This document shows, one piece after another, positions 17,096 to 24,723 of a stretch of DNA of 64,000 nucleotides (within the stretch, counting starts at the first letter, position 1; each line of letters starts with the position of its first letter). The notes under the pieces were generated by a model. That model had not been told where the DNA came from. It made no database searches and worked only from the letters and a program-made list of their open reading frames with translations. The DNA comes from Streptomyces bacillaris (lineage in GTDB: Bacteria; Actinomycetota; Actinomycetes; Streptomycetales; Streptomycetaceae). The stretch lies in NCBI RefSeq assembly GCF_003268675.1, contig NZ_CP029378.1, positions 4,278,001 through 4,342,000 of the forward strand. The letters are read 5' to 3'. The position numbers were made by a program, and so were the translations under genes.

Positions 17096-18211
17096 GTGAG
17101 CGACGCCCGCACCAGCGCGTTACGTCCCCATCCAGCCCTCACCGCCTGCCGGTTCGCGGGTCTCGACCTGCGCAACAGATTCGCCGTCGCCCCCATGACC
17201 CGGGTCTCCGCCACCGGGGACGGCCGGGCCACCGAGCAGATGGCCGAGTACTACGAAGCCTTCGCCCAGGGCGGTTTCGGGCTCCTGATCACCGAGGGGA
17301 CCTACACCGACACCGCCTTCAGCCAGGGCTATCTGCACCAGCCCGGCATCACGGACGCGGCGCAGGCCGCCGCCTGGCGGGCCGTCGTCGACCGGGCGCA
17401 CGCCGCCGGTGCGCGCATCGTCCTCCAGCTGATGCACGCCGGGGCCCTCGCGCAGGGCAACCGGTTCCGCGACCGGACCGCGGGCCCCTCGGCGGTACGG
17501 CCGAAGGGCGAGCAGCTGGACAAGTACCGGGGCAGCGGCCCCTGGCCCGTACCGCTGGAGCTGACCCGCGCCCAGATCGCCGAGGCGGTCGAGGGGTTCG
17601 CCGCCGCGGCCGTACGTGCCCGTGAGGCCGGCTTCGACGGCGTGGAGATCCACGCGGCCAACGGCTATCTGCTCGACCAGTTCCTCACCCCGTACACCAA
17701 TCTGCGCACCGACGGGTACGGCGGGGACGCCGAGGGGCGCTCACGGCTCGTGCGGGAGGTGACGGCCGAGGTCAGAGGCGCGGCCGGGCCCGGCTTCCCG
17801 GTCGGCGTCCGGTTCTCCCAGGGGAAGATCAACGACTTCGGGTGGCGGTGGCCGGGCGGCGACGCCGAGGCGCGCGTCCTCTTCACAGCGGCAGCCTCGG
17901 CCGGGGCCGACTATCTGCACCTCGCGGGCAGTGGGCGGGACTGGTCGCCGGACGGGCCGACGCTCCCCGGGCTCGCCCGGCAGGTCACCGGGCTCCCCGT
18001 CATCGCCAACGGCGGGCTGCACGAGGACGGGGTGGCGCGGCGCGTCCTGGACGAGGGGCACGCCGACGTCCTGGCGATCGGGACGGGCGCGCTGGCCAAC
18101 CCCGACCTGCCGCACAAGGTGGCCGCGGGGGCTCTTCCGGCGCCGTTCGATCCGCAGGTGCTGGAACCGCTGGCGACCTTGGACAACGCCCGTACGCACG
18201 CAACCGCTTGA
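17096..18211 (+). CDS. Old Yellow Enzyme family NADH:flavin oxidoreductase
   Basis: A 371-residue FMN-binding TIM barrel. It has PMTRVSATGDGRATEQMAEYY at the N-terminus (split: PMTRVSA and EQMAEYYEAFAQGGFGL), LQLMHAGALAQ, IHAANGYLLDQFLTPYTN with the active-site His/Asn-type loop, and the late flavin-phosphate segment VIANGGLHEDG. OYE enzymes reduce activated alkenes such as enones and quinones. Codon 9 is TTA (17120-17122), so translation should need bldA tRNA. The pairing with a FrnE-like protein suggests electrophile defence or a tailoring step. Confidence 0.9.
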   Translation: MSDARTSALRPHPALTACRFAGLDLRNRFAVAPMTRVSATGDGRATEQMAEYYEAFAQGGFGLLITEGTYTDTAFSQGYLHQPGITDAAQAAAWRAVVDRAHAAGARIVLQLMHAGALAQGNRFRDRTAGPSAVRPKGEQLDKYRGSGPWPVPLELTRAQIAEAVEGFAAAAVRAREAGFDGVEIHAANGYLLDQFLTPYTNLRTDGYGGDAEGRSRLVREVTAEVRGAAGPGFPVGVRFSQGKINDFGWRWPGGDAEARVLFTAAASAGADYLHLAGSGRDWSPDGPTLPGLARQVTGLPVIANGGLHEDGVARRVLDEGHADVLAIGTGALANPDLPHKVAAGALPAPFDPQVLEPLATLDNARTHATA

Positions 18212-18295
18212 CACCAGTTATATGCACATGCAAGATTAAGTCCATCGGGTCGCGTCAACGGCGGAGACCTGTGGAGCCATCCGATTGCATGTGCA
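18208..18295 (+). promoter_or_regulatory. deaminase promoter with two inverted MarR-type operators
   Basis: TTGACA (18208-18213), 17 bp, CAAGAT (18231-18236) form a good promoter. TGCACATGCAA (18223-18233) overlaps spacer and -10. Its exact reverse complement TTGCATGTGCA recurs at 18285-18295 in the untranslated leader. Both match TTGYATGNNCA. Binding by the MarR protein encoded at 30198-30641 is inferred. Confidence 0.7.
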
Positions 18296-18336
18296 GGCAA
18301 ATGAAAGATACAGGGCAACTCGGGAGACGAACTGCC

Positions 18337-18816
18337 ATGGGTACACACGACAGCGAACTGATGGGCTTCGCCCACGAAGCGATCCGGCTCAGCCGCGAGC
18401 ACGTCGCCCAGGGCGGCATCCCCTTCTCCGGTGTCGTCGTGGGCGGCGGGCGGATCCTGGGGACCGGCTTCAACCGGGTCCGCGAGGACAACGACCCGAC
18501 CGCGCACGCCGAGGTCGTCGCCCTCCGCGAGGCCACCACCCGGCACGGCATCCGCGCCGTGGCGGGGGCCACCCTGATCGCCTCCGGCGAGCCCTGCGCC
18601 CTGTGCTACATGGCGGCGCGGTTCGCCGGCGTCGGCCACATCGTGCACACCGCCGACCGCCGGACCGCCGCCCGGTACGGCTTCGACTACACCAGCACGT
18701 ACTCCCTCTTCGCCGAGGACCCCGAGCGCTGGCCCATCAAGGTCACCGCGCTCCAACTCCCCGAGGCCGAGGCCCCGTTCCAGGACTTCCTCACCATGAG
18801 CCGGACCCGGCACTGA
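18337..18816 (+). CDS. nucleoside deaminase-like protein (cytidine/guanine deaminase fold)
   Basis: A 159-residue zinc hydrolase of the cytidine deaminase superfamily. The first zinc motif is PTAHAEVVAL (HAE) and the second is GEPCALCYMAARF (PCxxC), as in guanine and tRNA-adenosine deaminases. The C-terminus FQDFLTMSRTRH is unlike TadA. It might deaminate a purine or a pathway intermediate. The ATG at 18337 is preferred; an ATG at 18289 would sit inside the operator. It is controlled by its own promoter, not by the upstream operon. Confidence 0.82.
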   Translation: MGTHDSELMGFAHEAIRLSREHVAQGGIPFSGVVVGGGRILGTGFNRVREDNDPTAHAEVVALREATTRHGIRAVAGATLIASGEPCALCYMAARFAGVGHIVHTADRRTAARYGFDYTSTYSLFAEDPERWPIKVTALQLPEAEAPFQDFLTMSRTRH

Positions 18817-18842
18817 CCGGGGCCCCGGCTCCGGCCCGGGCC

Positions 18843-18912
18843 CCGGCACCCACCGGAGCCCGGTGCTGACCAGGGCCTCGGCTCCGGCACCCACCGGAGC
18901 CCGGTGCTGACC
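18843..18912. repeat. 41-bp spaced direct repeat, two exact 29-bp copies
   Basis: CCGGCACCCACCGGAGCCCG plus GTGCTGACC occurs at 18843-18871 and 18884-18912. The end of the deaminase gene (about 18808-18830) carries a degenerate third copy. Confidence 0.75.
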
Positions 18913-19020
18913 CAGGCCCCTGGGCCGGGGCCCGGCCCCGCGACATCGCCGTACACCGCCGCACGCACCGCCTCCCCCACGCTCACTCCCCTCCTCACCC
19001 ACCGCACGGAAGGACCTCCC

Positions 19021-19341
19021 ATGCACTGGCTCTACCTCGCCATCGCCGTCGCCTTCGAGATCGCTGTCGCCATCGCCGCCGGAAAGGCGGAGGGCTTCAA
19101 GAACCGCAAGTGGACCGCCATCACCCTGGCCAGCGGTGCCGCCGCGACCTTCTTCCTCAGCAAGGCGCTGCTGACCTTCGACGTCGGCGTCGGCTACGCC
19201 CTGTGGACCTCCGTCGCGGGCGTCGGTATCACCATCCTCGGCGCGCTCTTCTTCGGCCAGCGCCTGAACTGGAACAAGGCGATCGGCATCGTCCTCGTCA
19301 TCGGTGGCGTCGTCGGCCTTCAGCTGAGCGGTTCCGCCTGA
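19021..19341 (+). CDS. SMR-family small multidrug transporter, subunit 1
   Basis: A 106-residue, four-helix SMR protein. The essential helix-1 glutamate is present in YLAIAVAFEIAVAIAAG, and the conserved GYALWTSVAGVGITILGALFF motif of helices 3-4 is clear. It precedes a second, longer SMR gene by 81 bp; such pairs usually form heteromeric exporters (EbrAB-type). It has AAGGA before the start. It may export the product or a toxic by-product of the nearby cluster, which is inference. Confidence 0.9.
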   Translation: MHWLYLAIAVAFEIAVAIAAGKAEGFKNRKWTAITLASGAAATFFLSKALLTFDVGVGYALWTSVAGVGITILGALFFGQRLNWNKAIGIVLVIGGVVGLQLSGSA

Positions 19342-19422
19342 GCCCGGGTGCACTACCCCCGGCCGCGCACGCGGCGCTCCCCGCACACCATCTGACGCCA
19401 TTTCAGAGAGGATCCACCTCCC

Positions 19423-19839
19423 ATGTCCAACGCGGTCAAGAACCCCACCAACGCCTGGCTCTCGCTCCTGCTCGCCGGAGTCTTCGAGATCGGATACGCG
19501 CTCGCCGTCGGCGGCAGCGAAGGCTTCACCGTCCTGACCTGGTCCCTGGTCGCCGTGGTGTTCTTCCTGCTGACGCTCTACGCACTGAGCCTGGCCCTGC
19601 GCACGATCGAGGTCAGCATCGGCTACGCGGTCTGGGCCGGCATCGGCGCGGTCGGCGCCGCCGTCCTGGGCCCGGTCTTCTTCGACGAGACCCTCACCCT
19701 CGCCAAGGGCATCTGGCTGACGGTCATCATCGTCGGTGTCATCTGGCTGAAGCTGGCCGACCGCACGAAGCCCGAGGCGGTCGCCCCGGCCCCGGCGGCC
19801 CAGCAGGTCACGGACCGGCCCGGCGCGCTCCAGGTCTGA
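19423..19839 (+). CDS. SMR-family small multidrug transporter, subunit 2
   Basis: A 138-residue SMR protein with four helices, helix-1 glutamate in LLAGVFEIGYALAVG, and GYAVWAGIGAVGAAVLGPVFF. A hydrophilic tail of about 28 residues after KLADRTK is longer than in typical SMR proteins and may set its topology opposite to that of its partner. It follows a GAGAGGATC ribosome-binding stretch and ends before a strong terminator. Confidence 0.9.
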   Translation: MSNAVKNPTNAWLSLLLAGVFEIGYALAVGGSEGFTVLTWSLVAVVFFLLTLYALSLALRTIEVSIGYAVWAGIGAVGAAVLGPVFFDETLTLAKGIWLTVIIVGVIWLKLADRTKPEAVAPAPAAQQVTDRPGALQV

Positions 19840-19921
19840 CGCGCCACGACCGTAGCCACGACGGCCGTAACCACCACGACCGCAGCCGTCGCAACCGTAC
19901 GCACGACGACCGTACGCCCCA

Positions 19922-19958
19922 GGCGGCTGCCTCCCATCAGGAATGGGCGGCAGCCGCC
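19922..19958. terminator. bidirectional terminator between convergent SMR and SDR genes
   Basis: GGCGGCTGCC-t-CCCAT (19922-19937) pairs with ATGGG-c-GGCAGCCGCC (19943-19958), a 15-bp stem with one internal mismatch and a 5-nt loop. Just upstream, 19844-19920 holds degenerate ACGACCGTA-type repeats. Confidence 0.85.
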
Positions 19959-20000
19959 GGGGGCGTTCCGTCATGTCGCTCATCTCGCTTGCCAAGGAAG

Positions 20001-20804
20001 TCACTTGGCGGTGCGGCCGCCGTCCACCGCGAGGGCGGTCCCGGTGGTGAAGGAGGAGGCGTCCGAGCAGAGCCAGGCGGCGGCGCGGGCGATCTCGACC
20101 GGGTCGGCCAGCCGCCGCTGGATGCCCTGGGAGCCGAAGCCCGCCCCCACGGCGGGGCCGGGCGGGCGGAGGGCGTCCATCATCTCCGTGTCGGTGCCGC
20201 CCACCACGAGGGCGTTGACCCGGATGCCGTGCTCGCCGTACTCGGCCGCCGCCGCCCTGGTGAGGCCGATGACCGCGTGCTTCGCGGCCACATAGGCGGC
20301 CGACGCGGCGGTGGCCCGGACGCCCGCCACGCTGGAGGTGTTGACGACCGCGCCCCCGCCCGCCGCCAGCATGGCGGGGAGCTGGGCGCGCAGGCAGTTC
20401 CACACCCCGCGCAGATTGACGTCCAGCGTGCGGTCGAAGTCCTCGTCGGGGAGTTCGTGCAGGACCGTTCCGGCGCTGGCGTGACCGGCGTTGTTGAACG
20501 CGCAGTCGAGGCGGCCGAACCGGTCGACCGCCGTGGCCACGGCCCGTTCCATGTCCGCGGGGCGGGTGACGTCGCCCGGTACGGCCACGGCCCGGCCGCC
20601 GCCCTTCCGGATGCGCTCGGCGCCCTCCTCCATCTGGGCGGCCCGGCGGGCCACCAGCACGACGGCGGCCCCCTCGTCGGCGAAGTGCCGGGCCGCAGCG
20701 GCGCCGATCCCGCTGGAGGCGCCGGTGATCAGCGCCACCTTGCCGGACAGCAGCCCGTCGCCCGGGGGCGCTCCGCCGGACAGCGGCCCTCCGCCCGGCG
20801 TCAC
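20001..20804 (-). CDS. short-chain dehydrogenase, candidate butyrolactone reductase
   Basis: A 267-residue classical SDR: TGASSGIG cofactor motif, NNAG, catalytic serine in VVNTSSVAG, and YVAAK with Tyr and Lys. R following VLVAR suggests NADPH use. It starts as GTG overlapping the stop of the HAD gene (GTGA), so the two are co-translated. In butyrolactone loci an SDR of this type reduces the 6-keto group or the butenolide. With afsA and a receptor gene next door, that role is likely but not proven. Confidence 0.82.
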   Translation of the reverse strand: MTPGGGPLSGGAPPGDGLLSGKVALITGASSGIGAAAARHFADEGAAVVLVARRAAQMEEGAERIRKGGGRAVAVPGDVTRPADMERAVATAVDRFGRLDCAFNNAGHASAGTVLHELPDEDFDRTLDVNLRGVWNCLRAQLPAMLAAGGGAVVNTSSVAGVRATAASAAYVAAKHAVIGLTRAAAAEYGEHGIRVNALVVGGTDTEMMDALRPPGPAVGAGFGSQGIQRRLADPVEIARAAAWLCSDASSFTTGTALAVDGGRTAK

Positions 20805-21520
20805 GCGTACCCGCCCCGGCCCGCCGCGGTCAGGGAGGCGCTCCAGAAGGTGTCCGCGTTCATCTCCTGGTCGATCCGGCGCAGCAGGCCGTCGTCGAGC
20901 GTGTCCAGGCGGTCGATCAGGTGGCGTACGCCTGCCTCCCGCATGAGCGCGCGCTGGTGGCTGTGGGCGAAGGCGGAGGGGCGGCCGACGAAGGCGGTGC
21001 CCAGCTCGCGGGCCGCGTCCGCGACCCGGGCGACGTCGTCGACGAAGAGGGCCTGGGCGGGGCGGAGGCCGAAGACGTCCTCGGTGATCTCCCGGAGGCC
21101 CGGGCGGAAGTCGTTGGTGCAGACATAGCCGGGGCCGTCGAACAGGTGGGCGTAGCGGCCCAGATGGTGGTCGAAGTGCTCCTTGCCCAGGCCGCCGTAG
21201 CAGACCGTGCGCAGGCCCGCGCTCCGCAGCCGGTGCAGCAGCTGGCGGGTGCCCGGTGTGATCATGACCGGGTGGCGGTCGACGTGGGCGGCGCGCTCCT
21301 CGAAGTAGGCGGCGAGCGCCGCCTCGCCCGTCAAGCCGCCACCCACGGCGGCCGCGAGCCGCCGGCCGGCTATGTGCCGCGGCTGGGAGAAGACGGATCG
21401 CTCCAGGGCGGCGGAGTACGTACCGCCCCTGCTGGTGACGAACTGGTGGATGACCGGACTGAAGGTGTCGTTCAGCAGGACACCGTCGATGTTCAGCGCG
21501 GCCAGGCGTAAGGAAAGCAT
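20801..21520 (-). CDS. HAD-superfamily phosphatase-like protein of the butyrolactone locus
   Basis: A 239-residue HAD-fold protein. Motif I reads ALNIDGVLLND, with Asn where the catalytic Asp nucleophile normally sits; motif IV LFVDDVARVADAARELG is intact. In methylenomycin-furan loci (MmfP) a HAD phosphatase removes phosphate from the AfsA product, so a similar role is plausible if another residue replaces the Asp. Codon 4 is TTA (21511-21509), another bldA target. The gene lies between the receptor and SDR genes on the same strand. Confidence 0.68.
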   Translation of the reverse strand: MLSLRLAALNIDGVLLNDTFSPVIHQFVTSRGGTYSAALERSVFSQPRHIAGRRLAAAVGGGLTGEAALAAYFEERAAHVDRHPVMITPGTRQLLHRLRSAGLRTVCYGGLGKEHFDHHLGRYAHLFDGPGYVCTNDFRPGLREITEDVFGLRPAQALFVDDVARVADAARELGTAFVGRPSAFAHSHQRALMREAGVRHLIDRLDTLDDGLLRRIDQEMNADTFWSASLTAAGRGGYA

Positions 21521-21589
21521 GCGGCTCCGTAGGGATCGTCCGAGGCGGGAGGCACGGTCTGCGGGCAGAGCGGTCGTGGGGCGGTCAGG

Positions 21590-21665
21590 ACGTGTGTGAT
21601 CAGGGCGCCCGTGATCAGGAAGCCCTCAGTCAGGGCCTCGGTGATCAGGACGCCCGTGGGCGGGG
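21590..21665. repeat. short GTGATCAGG-type repeats between receptor and HAD genes
   Basis: Degenerate units of about 15-18 bp (GTGATCAGGGCGCCC, GTGATCAGGAAGCCC, GTGATCAGGACGCCC) follow the receptor gene. Between 21521 and 21745 there is no gene that I can support; further GGTCGGTGCG and GGTCCGGTCC repeats run up to the receptor stop. Confidence 0.6.
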
Positions 21666-21745
21666 GCCGGTTCGGCCGGTGCGGTCAGGGGAGTCGGTGC
21701 GATCGGTCGGTGCGTGCGATCGGTCCGGTCCGTGGGCCGGTGCGG

Positions 21746-22378
21746 TCAGGGCATCATCGCGGCGCCCCGGGCAGGGGTCGCCTCGGCGCGGGTGATCACG
21801 GACGGCACCGCGATGCCCGGGAGGATCAGGTTCCACATCTGCTGGGTGCGCTCGGGGAGGTCCCGGCGGCCGCTGACGACGTTGGAGTACATCTGCATCC
21901 CGGTACAGGCGGCGACCACGAACTCCGCCACCACGGCCGGGTCGACGCCCGGCTGCAGCTCGCCGTCCTCCTGGGCCTCCTGCAGATAGCCGGTCATGAT
22001 CGCGCGGAACTTCTCGTACGGGTCGGCGTTGGCCGGGCCTTCCGCGGAGGTCTGCTCGTTGGTCAGCCGCACGCCGGCCCGGAGCAGCGGATCGCGCTGG
22101 AGCTGCCACGACCAGACGAGCGTGAGGTCGATGAGCCGCTGCAGCCCGCCGGCGGCGACCAGCGGGACCAGGGTCTCCGGCTGGCTGTTCATCACCGCCT
22201 TGGCCAGGTCCTCCTTGGAGCCGAAGTGGAAGTAGAGCGCCCCTGCCGTCACACCGGCGCGCTTGAGGATGCGGGTGATGCTGGCTCCCGCGTAGCCGTA
22301 CTCGTCGAAGACCTCTGCTGCTGCATGGAGGAGAGCGCGACGGGTCTGTTCCGCTCGCTCCTGTTTCGGTTGCGCCAT
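21746..22378 (-). CDS. TetR-family gamma-butyrolactone receptor (ArpA/ScbR type)
   Basis: A 210-residue regulator. The helix-turn-helix region RALLHAAAEVFDEYGYAGAS and TRILKRAGVTAGALYFHFGSKEDLA is the hallmark of butyrolactone receptors, as is the ligand-domain tryptophan region (LVWSWQLQRDPLLRAGVRL). Such proteins repress target genes until a butyrolactone binds. ATG at 22378 follows GAAGG. It is divergent from the afsA homologue, the standard arrangement, and its promoter carries a direct repeat that may be its operator. Confidence 0.9.
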   Translation of the reverse strand: MAQPKQERAEQTRRALLHAAAEVFDEYGYAGASITRILKRAGVTAGALYFHFGSKEDLAKAVMNSQPETLVPLVAAGGLQRLIDLTLVWSWQLQRDPLLRAGVRLTNEQTSAEGPANADPYEKFRAIMTGYLQEAQEDGELQPGVDPAVVAEFVVAACTGMQMYSNVVSGRRDLPERTQQMWNLILPGIAVPSVITRAEATPARGAAMMP

Positions 22379-22406
22379 GCCCTTCACCTTCCCGAAAAGA
22401 ATGCTC

Positions 22407-22462
22407 CTTATGTTACCCGGCCCGATCGCCGTCAAGTTGAGTACCTTTTCGCCAAGTTGAGT
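22407..22462 (-). promoter_or_regulatory. receptor-gene promoter with 10-bp direct repeats
   Basis: On the minus strand TTGACG (22435-22430), 17 bp, CATAAG (22412-22407). CAAGTTGAGT occurs at 22433-22442 and again at 22453-22462 (20-bp period, two helix turns), overlapping the -35. A regulator site is likely; a classical butyrolactone-receptor palindrome was not found. Confidence 0.55.
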
Positions 22463-22511
22463 CGGTTATGCGCCCCACTTACCTCAGAGGAAACCCGGCG
22501 CCCTTAACCTC

Positions 22512-22540
22512 TTGACCCAGTAAAACAAAAGAAACATTAT
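22512..22540 (+). promoter_or_regulatory. strong promoter candidate for the afsA homologue
   Basis: TTGACC (22512-22517), 17-bp A-rich spacer, CATTAT (22535-22540). Transcription would start near 22547, giving a leader of about 75 nt before the TTG start. The region is strikingly AT-rich for this genome. Confidence 0.65.
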
Positions 22541-22620
22541 TTTTGGGTCGGTGCATGGAGTGCCCTGAGCGCGCCTCTGTGTAGTCGTCCACGAGCAACT
22601 AACGATCTGGGGGGTCCACG

Positions 22621-23598
22621 TTGTCTGTTTCTGTGCTGAGACGTGACGCGCAGCCGGTCCGGCAGGCGCCTGTCCGGCAGGCGCCGGTCGAGCGGCCGAC
22701 GGTCCGGCGCGCGCAGGTGCACCAGTGGCAGGTGCACAAGCTTCGGGGAGAGGAAGTACTGCTCAGCACGTGGACCGAGCCGTGCCCGGGACGCTTCGTG
22801 ATCACGGCGCGCTGGCCGAAGGGGCACGCGTTCTACCGGCCGTCGCAGGGAGCGTACGACCCGCTGCTGCTCGCGGAGACCGTACGCCAGGCGGTGCCGC
22901 TGCTCTCCCACGCCGTGCACGGCGTCCCGCGTGAGCACAAACAGGCGTGGGAGTACTTAAGCTTCGCGGTCGAGCCGCTGGCCTCGCTGGTCACCACCGC
23001 CGAGGACGAGGTCCGTCTCGTCGTCACCTGCTCGAACGTGGTCCGGCGCGGCAACAGGTTCGCCGGGATGACCATGGACATCGACGTCCACCTGGGGAAG
23101 CGGCTGATGGGCATCGCGCACACCCGCTTCAACAACCAGCCCGAGGCCATCTACCGCAGGCTGCGCGGGAGTTACGCGGACGTCCACGCCGCACTGGAGC
23201 ACTGCCTCCCGGCGGGCCCGCCGGTGGAGCCGCACCGAGTGGGCCGGGACTTCCCGGCCGACGTGGTCCTCTCTCCCGCGCTGGGAGGCGAGCGGCCCGG
23301 CCGGTGGCTGCTGCGGGTCGACCCCGCCCACCCGGTCCTCTTCGACCACCCGGTCGACCATGTGCCCGGGATGCTCCTGCTCGAAGCCGCCCGGCAGGCG
23401 GCGCACGCCGTCGACGGTGGCGGCACCGCGGCCGTCATCGGGATGCGTACGGACTTCGTCCGGTACGTCGAACTCGACGCCCCCGCCGTCGTCGTGGCCG
23501 GTACCCCGGTCCCCGCCGGTACGGGGCGGCGCCGCGTCCCCGTCTCCATCGAGCAGCACGGCGTCCGGGTCTTCACCTCCGAGGTGACCGTCGCCTAG
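22621..23598 (+). CDS. AfsA-family gamma-butyrolactone synthase
   Basis: A 325-residue protein with two AfsA hot-dog repeats: KLRGEEVLLSTWTEPCPGRF to about residue 190, and RVGRDFPADVVLSP to the end, containing DHPVDHVPGMLLLEAARQ. AfsA enzymes condense a beta-ketoacyl thioester with dihydroxyacetone phosphate, the key step to A-factor-type signals. The TTG start at 22621 has GGGGGG 6-11 bases upstream. Codon 113 is TTA (22957-22959), so translation depends on bldA. The N-terminus has a short QAPVRQAPVER repeat not needed by the fold. Confidence 0.9.
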   Translation: MSVSVLRRDAQPVRQAPVRQAPVERPTVRRAQVHQWQVHKLRGEEVLLSTWTEPCPGRFVITARWPKGHAFYRPSQGAYDPLLLAETVRQAVPLLSHAVHGVPREHKQAWEYLSFAVEPLASLVTTAEDEVRLVVTCSNVVRRGNRFAGMTMDIDVHLGKRLMGIAHTRFNNQPEAIYRRLRGSYADVHAALEHCLPAGPPVEPHRVGRDFPADVVLSPALGGERPGRWLLRVDPAHPVLFDHPVDHVPGMLLLEAARQAAHAVDGGGTAAVIGMRTDFVRYVELDAPAVVVAGTPVPAGTGRRRVPVSIEQHGVRVFTSEVTVA

Positions 23599-23626
23599 CC
23601 CGTGCCGTCCGCGCACGACATGGAGC

Positions 23627-23673
23627 GGCGGGCGGCCCGTACCTCCCCTCCACAGAGGTACGGACCGCCCGCC
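23627..23673. terminator. bidirectional terminator between afsA homologue and PPTase gene
   Basis: A 19-bp inverted repeat with one mismatch (23627-23645 and 23655-23673) and a 9-nt loop separates the convergent genes. Confidence 0.85.
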
Positions 23674-23678
23674 ACTGG

Positions 23679-24425
23679 TCAGACCTGCTCCAACTCCGGC
23701 ATTGGATACGGGAGTTCGTCGTGCATGGTGACTTCCAGGTGCACCGAGGCCGGGACCGCGAAGCTGGCCTCGTACCCGGGCGGGGCGATCAGCTGCCGCA
23801 CCCGCCAGCCGAGCGGCTGGCCGGTGAGGTCCAGCCGGTTCATGACGGCCGCCATGCCCTGGCCCGTCGCCTTGGCCATGGCCTCCTTGCGGGTCCACAG
23901 CCGGGCGAAGTCCCGGACCAGTTCGTCGTCCGGACGGCCGCCCAGCCACTGCTGCTCCCTCGGGTGGAGGAAGGGCAGATAGCCGGCGACCGACTCCGGG
24001 GTCGGATGGGACTCGATGTCGATGCCGATGGTGGCCTCGGCGACCGCGATGGCGACGTGGTCCCCGCTGTGCGACATCGAGAACTCCGGGGGTTCGCCGC
24101 CCTGGTCCGGATCGCGGATGGCCGGTCTGCCGTGCGCCCCGCCGCAGCCGGGACACGGCTGCCGCAGGAAGCCGACGCTCCGGGGCGGGCAGCTGAGCGA
24201 GGACCCGAGGACGCTCCGCAGCGCCCAGTGGGCGAAGGCGTAGGCCTCCTTGCCGGAGTGCTGCGGGATCGCGGCCAGCCGGCTCCGTTCCTTCTCGTCG
24301 AGCCAGTCGGGCGGGGACCCGTCGGGCGGCAGGCGCTGCCCGGCCGGGGCCCGGACGATCCAGACGGCCACCTGGTCGCGGATCTCGCCCGGAGGCGCGT
24401 CGGACCACTTGAGGTCGTGTGTCAT
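23679..24425 (-). CDS. 4'-phosphopantetheinyl transferase (Sfp type)
   Basis: A 248-residue enzyme that attaches the phosphopantetheine arm of CoA to carrier proteins. The magnesium site ATIGIDIESHP and the second motif FARLWTRKEAMAKATGQGM are clear, as is the AHWALRSVLGS and FSMSHSGDHVAIAV pattern of Sfp-type enzymes. It is the last gene of the minus-strand operon and probably activates the carrier protein encoded at 28150-28410. A CPGC near residue 92 is an unusual small insertion. Confidence 0.9.
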   Translation of the reverse strand: MTHDLKWSDAPPGEIRDQVAVWIVRAPAGQRLPPDGSPPDWLDEKERSRLAAIPQHSGKEAYAFAHWALRSVLGSSLSCPPRSVGFLRQPCPGCGGAHGRPAIRDPDQGGEPPEFSMSHSGDHVAIAVAEATIGIDIESHPTPESVAGYLPFLHPREQQWLGGRPDDELVRDFARLWTRKEAMAKATGQGMAAVMNRLDLTGQPLGWRVRQLIAPPGYEASFAVPASVHLEVTMHDELPYPMPELEQV

Positions 24426-24480
24426 GTCGATACGGCTCCTGATGTGGCGGGGACCCGGCCGGTCCCCGCCACGGGTCGGA

Positions 24481-24723
24481 TCAGGCGGTTGCTGCGAGCA
24501 GCGGCCACGGGCCGGTCGTGGCGTACTGCTCCAGACCCTCGGCGGCGAGATAGCGCCGGAACCCCGGCACCTGCTCCGCCGGGCGCAGCGCCCCGCGGTA
24601 CAGCACCAGGCCGCGCACGCCGTTGTCGTCGTCGTGCCAGCACACCAGGGGCATGTGGTACTCCGGTGTGTCACAGGTCTCCTGCACGGCGGCCTGGTAG
24701 CCGTACGCGGGCAGCAGGCTCAT
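24481..24723 (-). CDS. 80-residue protein of unknown function in the biosynthetic operon
   Basis: The protein (MSLLPAYGYQAAVQ at the start) is soluble and fairly acidic, with Trp, Tyr and Cys residues in HMPLVCWHDDDNGVRGLVLY. The ATG overlaps the stop of the upstream racemase-like gene (ATGA), so it is made with it. I recognise no family. Codon usage is normal for the genome. Candidate roles, all speculative, are a small enzyme subunit or a carrier-binding partner. Confidence 0.65.
   Translation of the reverse strand: MSLLPAYGYQAAVQETCDTPEYHMPLVCWHDDDNGVRGLVLYRGALRPAEQVPGFRRYLAAEGLEQYATTGPWPLLAATA

Noticed and set aside
18289..18336. Earlier ATG for the deaminase gene
   Set aside because: It lies within the operator and lacks a ribosome site; the added residues are not part of the deaminase fold.
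22379..22620. Classical butyrolactone-receptor operator
   Set aside because: Half-site-like GGTCGGTGCA exists at 22546-22555, but no full imperfect palindrome of the expected kind was found.
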